Origin: Brevundimonas sp. LM2
Lineage (GTDB): Bacteria; Pseudomonadota; Alphaproteobacteria; Caulobacterales; Caulobacteraceae
Length of the DNA: 64,000 nt
NCBI RefSeq assembly: GCF_002002865.1
Contig: NZ_CP019508.1
Coordinates: forward strand, 2,150,501-2,214,500
Reading direction: 5' to 3'
Below are positions 62,396-64,000 of the stretch, one piece after another. The notes below the pieces were generated by a model. The model was not told the origin of the DNA. It made no database searches and saw only the letters and a program-made list of their open reading frames with translations. The number at the start of each line of letters is the position of its first letter. Positions within the stretch are counted from its first letter, which is position 1. Position numbers and translations under genes: made by a program.

Positions 62396-63718
62396 TTGGA
62401 AGTGCAGGAGCCGCGTGTGCTGGTCGTGGCCGCGACCGACGAACGGATCGGGATCCTGTGCCAGGGACTCGATTCGCTGGGCTGGCGCACGATGACCGCC
62501 CGGACCGGCGCCGCCGCCGTGGCCGCCCTGACCGACTTCACCCTCGAGGTCGCCATCCTCGACGCGGATCACCCGGAGATCGACGCCCTGCCGCAGGCGC
62601 TGCGTCGCGCGTCCGGCGCGCGGCGCCTGCCGATCCTGGCCATCGGCGAAGGTCTGGTCGAAGGCGGCGATCTGGACATGGTCGCGGTGACCACGCCCCA
62701 CCCCGCCCAGGCCGCCCTGCGGATCGAGCAACTGGTCCGCGCCGCCATCGCCGAAGAGGAGTTCCGGCTGCGGCAGGCGACCTTCACCCTGCATGGCGCG
62801 ACGCTCGACGCCGGGGCGCCGGACCCCTCGCCGCTGCAGATCCTGATCGCGGGCGCGCCGGATCACCGGTTCCTGGCCCTGTCGAACACGCTCGCCGCGG
62901 CGGGGGCCAGAGTCGTCGCCGCCCCGACGCCCTATACGGCGTTCGACTATCTGCACGAGGCGGCCTTCGACGCCGCCGTGCTGTGGGGGGCCCCCGACCA
63001 TGCCCCGGCCCTGTCGATCGCCTCGGGCATGAAGCGCAATACCCGCCTGTTTCACATTCCGCTGGCGCTGCATCTGCGGAGCGAGGGCGAAATTAACCTC
63101 AGCGAGTTGTTCAACCGGGGTTTCTCCGAGGTCGCCGCCGCCGATACGCCGGAGACCGACACGGCCGCCCGGGTTCTGTCGCTGGCCCGGACCCATCGCC
63201 GTCACCTGGCGATCCGCAGGGCCCTGGAGAGCGCGCGGGGCGCCGGGATCATGGACCCGGCGACGGGTCTGTTCACCCGCACCCTGTTCGCCAGCCATCT
63301 GGGTCGGGTGGCCGAGGCCGCGACGGCGCGCCGGCGTCCCCTGTCGATCTGCGTGCTGCGGATCAGCGAGACCAACGCCCTGACCCGCGCCCGCGTCGGC
63401 GGCTGGCTGGATCGGGCGATGCCGCAGATCGGCGCCATGGTGGCGCGCCTGGTGCGGGTCGAAGACACGGCGGCGCGGCTGGCACCCCACGTCTTCGCCC
63501 TGGCCCTGCCGGCCACGCCGGCGGCGGCGGCTCGTCTGGCGGCCCAAAGGATCGCCGCCGTGATCGGCTGCACGGCGTTCGACGCTGGCCCGGACCAGTC
63601 CCCCTTCGTGGCCGAGTTCGACGTCGGTTCGGCCGAGCTGATGCCGGGCGAGAGCGCGGCGGCGGTTCTGGAGCGCGCGTCCGCGGACCTCCATTCCACC
63701 CGCTCGGCCAGGGCCTGA
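62396..63718 (+). CDS. popA: PopA-like c-di-GMP effector (REC-REC-degenerate GGDEF)
   Basis: A 440-residue protein with two receiver-like domains (LVVAATDERIGILCQGLD..., ILIAGAPDHRFLALSNTLAAAG...) and a C-terminal GGDEF fold. The active-site GGDEF is replaced by APHVF (363-367) but the I-site RVED (354-357) is intact, so it should bind c-di-GMP without making it. This is the hallmark of Caulobacter PopA, which brings CtrA to ClpXP for degradation during the cell cycle. Size and order match. It begins at a rare TTG or GTG-like site, with the frame open at 62396 (TTG). Confidence 0.87.
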   Translation: MEVQEPRVLVVAATDERIGILCQGLDSLGWRTMTARTGAAAVAALTDFTLEVAILDADHPEIDALPQALRRASGARRLPILAIGEGLVEGGDLDMVAVTTPHPAQAALRIEQLVRAAIAEEEFRLRQATFTLHGATLDAGAPDPSPLQILIAGAPDHRFLALSNTLAAAGARVVAAPTPYTAFDYLHEAAFDAAVLWGAPDHAPALSIASGMKRNTRLFHIPLALHLRSEGEINLSELFNRGFSEVAAADTPETDTAARVLSLARTHRRHLAIRRALESARGAGIMDPATGLFTRTLFASHLGRVAEAATARRRPLSICVLRISETNALTRARVGGWLDRAMPQIGAMVARLVRVEDTAARLAPHVFALALPATPAAAARLAAQRIAAVIGCTAFDAGPDQSPFVAEFDVGSAELMPGESAAAVLERASADLHSTRSARA

Positions 63719-63729
63719 TCGCGCTGCCG

Positions 63730-64000
63730 TCAGTGGATCGGCAGTGAGTCTTCCGGCTGGACGAACTCGGGCCGACCGCTGACGTCGGCATAGGTCATGC
63801 ACAGGTCCTCGAACACGCGGGGCCAGGCGAAGCGCTCGACCGTATGCACCCGCGCCGCCGCGCCGACGGCGTCGATGTCGCGTTCGAACAGGGCCTCGAT
63901 GGCCTGGGCGTAGTCGTCGGGATCGGCGCTGCGGGCCAGCTGACCGACCGCATCGGTCACCGTCTCGGCGACCCCGCCGGCATTGACGCCGACCACCGGG
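63730..64000 (-). CDS. Glycosyltransferase family 4-type protein, C-terminal part
   Basis: The frame is open to the right edge. PVVGVNAGGVAETVTDA is the C-terminal GT-B sugar-nucleotide loop (GGVAE), followed by QLARSADPDDYAQAIEALFERD and RFAWPRVFEDL, typical of GT4 mannosyl- or glucosyltransferases. The N-terminal acceptor domain lies outside the window. It is convergent with popA, 11 bases apart. Confidence 0.8.
   Translation of the reverse strand, partial: PVVGVNAGGVAETVTDAVGQLARSADPDDYAQAIEALFERDIDAVGAAARVHTVERFAWPRVFEDLCMTYADVSGRPEFVQPEDSLPIH

Noticed and set aside
1..64000. CRISPR arrays, rRNA or tRNA genes
   Set aside because: No regularly spaced direct repeats and no rRNA or tRNA signatures were seen on reading both strands; a tRNAscan or Infernal run would settle it.

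Overview
The window reads as a chromosomal segment of a high-GC alphaproteobacterium of the order Caulobacterales, most likely Brevundimonas or a close relative. Clues are a PopA-type degenerate GGDEF protein, the dusB-ntrY-ntrX operon with an NtrX lacking the GAFTGA loop, fused ispDF, the hfq/hflX pair, and short palindromic intergenic repeats. Genus is inference; no rRNA or tRNA gene was seen.

Layout. (1) 1-7404: a plus-strand catabolic operon, cut by the left edge: a dihydroxyphthalate-decarboxylase-like/substrate-binding protein, LigJ (4-oxalomesaconate hydratase), an amidohydrolase, an HpcH/HpaI aldolase, a ThDP-dependent 2-oxoacid decarboxylase-like enzyme, a second copy of the first protein family, and an MFS_3 exporter. 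It looks like the lower part of an aromatic-acid route related to the protocatechuate 4,5-cleavage/gallate pathway. (2) 7405-9600: a decay zone with an IS110 transposase stub, the first codons of an alpha/beta hydrolase, a cupin gene with a frameshifted 5' part, and an intact alpha/beta hydrolase. (3) 9700-13900: a small island with hipBA, a small ORF, a P4-type tyrosine integrase, and a cluster of GAGGGTAAG repeats next to int. (4) 13896-15281: an Hsp70-like protein. (5) 15385-29007: a molybdenum supercluster: modABC, moaA-D-E-B-C, moeA, a ModE-type regulator, xdhC, mocA and a Tat-exported aldehyde oxidoreductase paoABC, interrupted by a divergent HxlR/NmrA pair. Two 24-bp ModE-box-like palindromes precede xdhC and paoABC.

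(6) 29278-48765: mostly core genes: lipoprotein, LOG protein, small secreted protein, gltX, alr, radA, cvpA, purF, a VOC protein, SDR, FAD oxidoreductase, RatA/COQ10-like protein, lipA, acyl-CoA synthetase, DODA dioxygenase, wrbA, an HExxH protein coupled to a VanY-like peptidase, a GPH-type symporter, mazG and a DUF2306-like membrane protein. (7) 48766-51385: repeat-rich spacers, gene fragments, hflX and hfq. (8) 51386-64000: D-amino acid aminotransferase, ntrX-ntrY-dusB, ispDF, a membrane spermidine-synthase-like protein, a CinA C-terminal-type amidase, a TusA-like protein, a BrkB family protein, popA, and a glycosyltransferase cut by the right edge.

How the genes work together: modABC imports molybdate, moa/moe build molybdopterin and Moco, mocA adds CMP, xdhC probably protects and inserts the cofactor, and paoABC is the client enzyme. 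The ModE-like HTH with matching palindromes is the likely regulator. The left-edge operon probably converts a carboxylated aromatic breakdown product to central 2-oxo acids. The hipBA-integrase block and the IS110 scar are the clearest signs of gene transfer.
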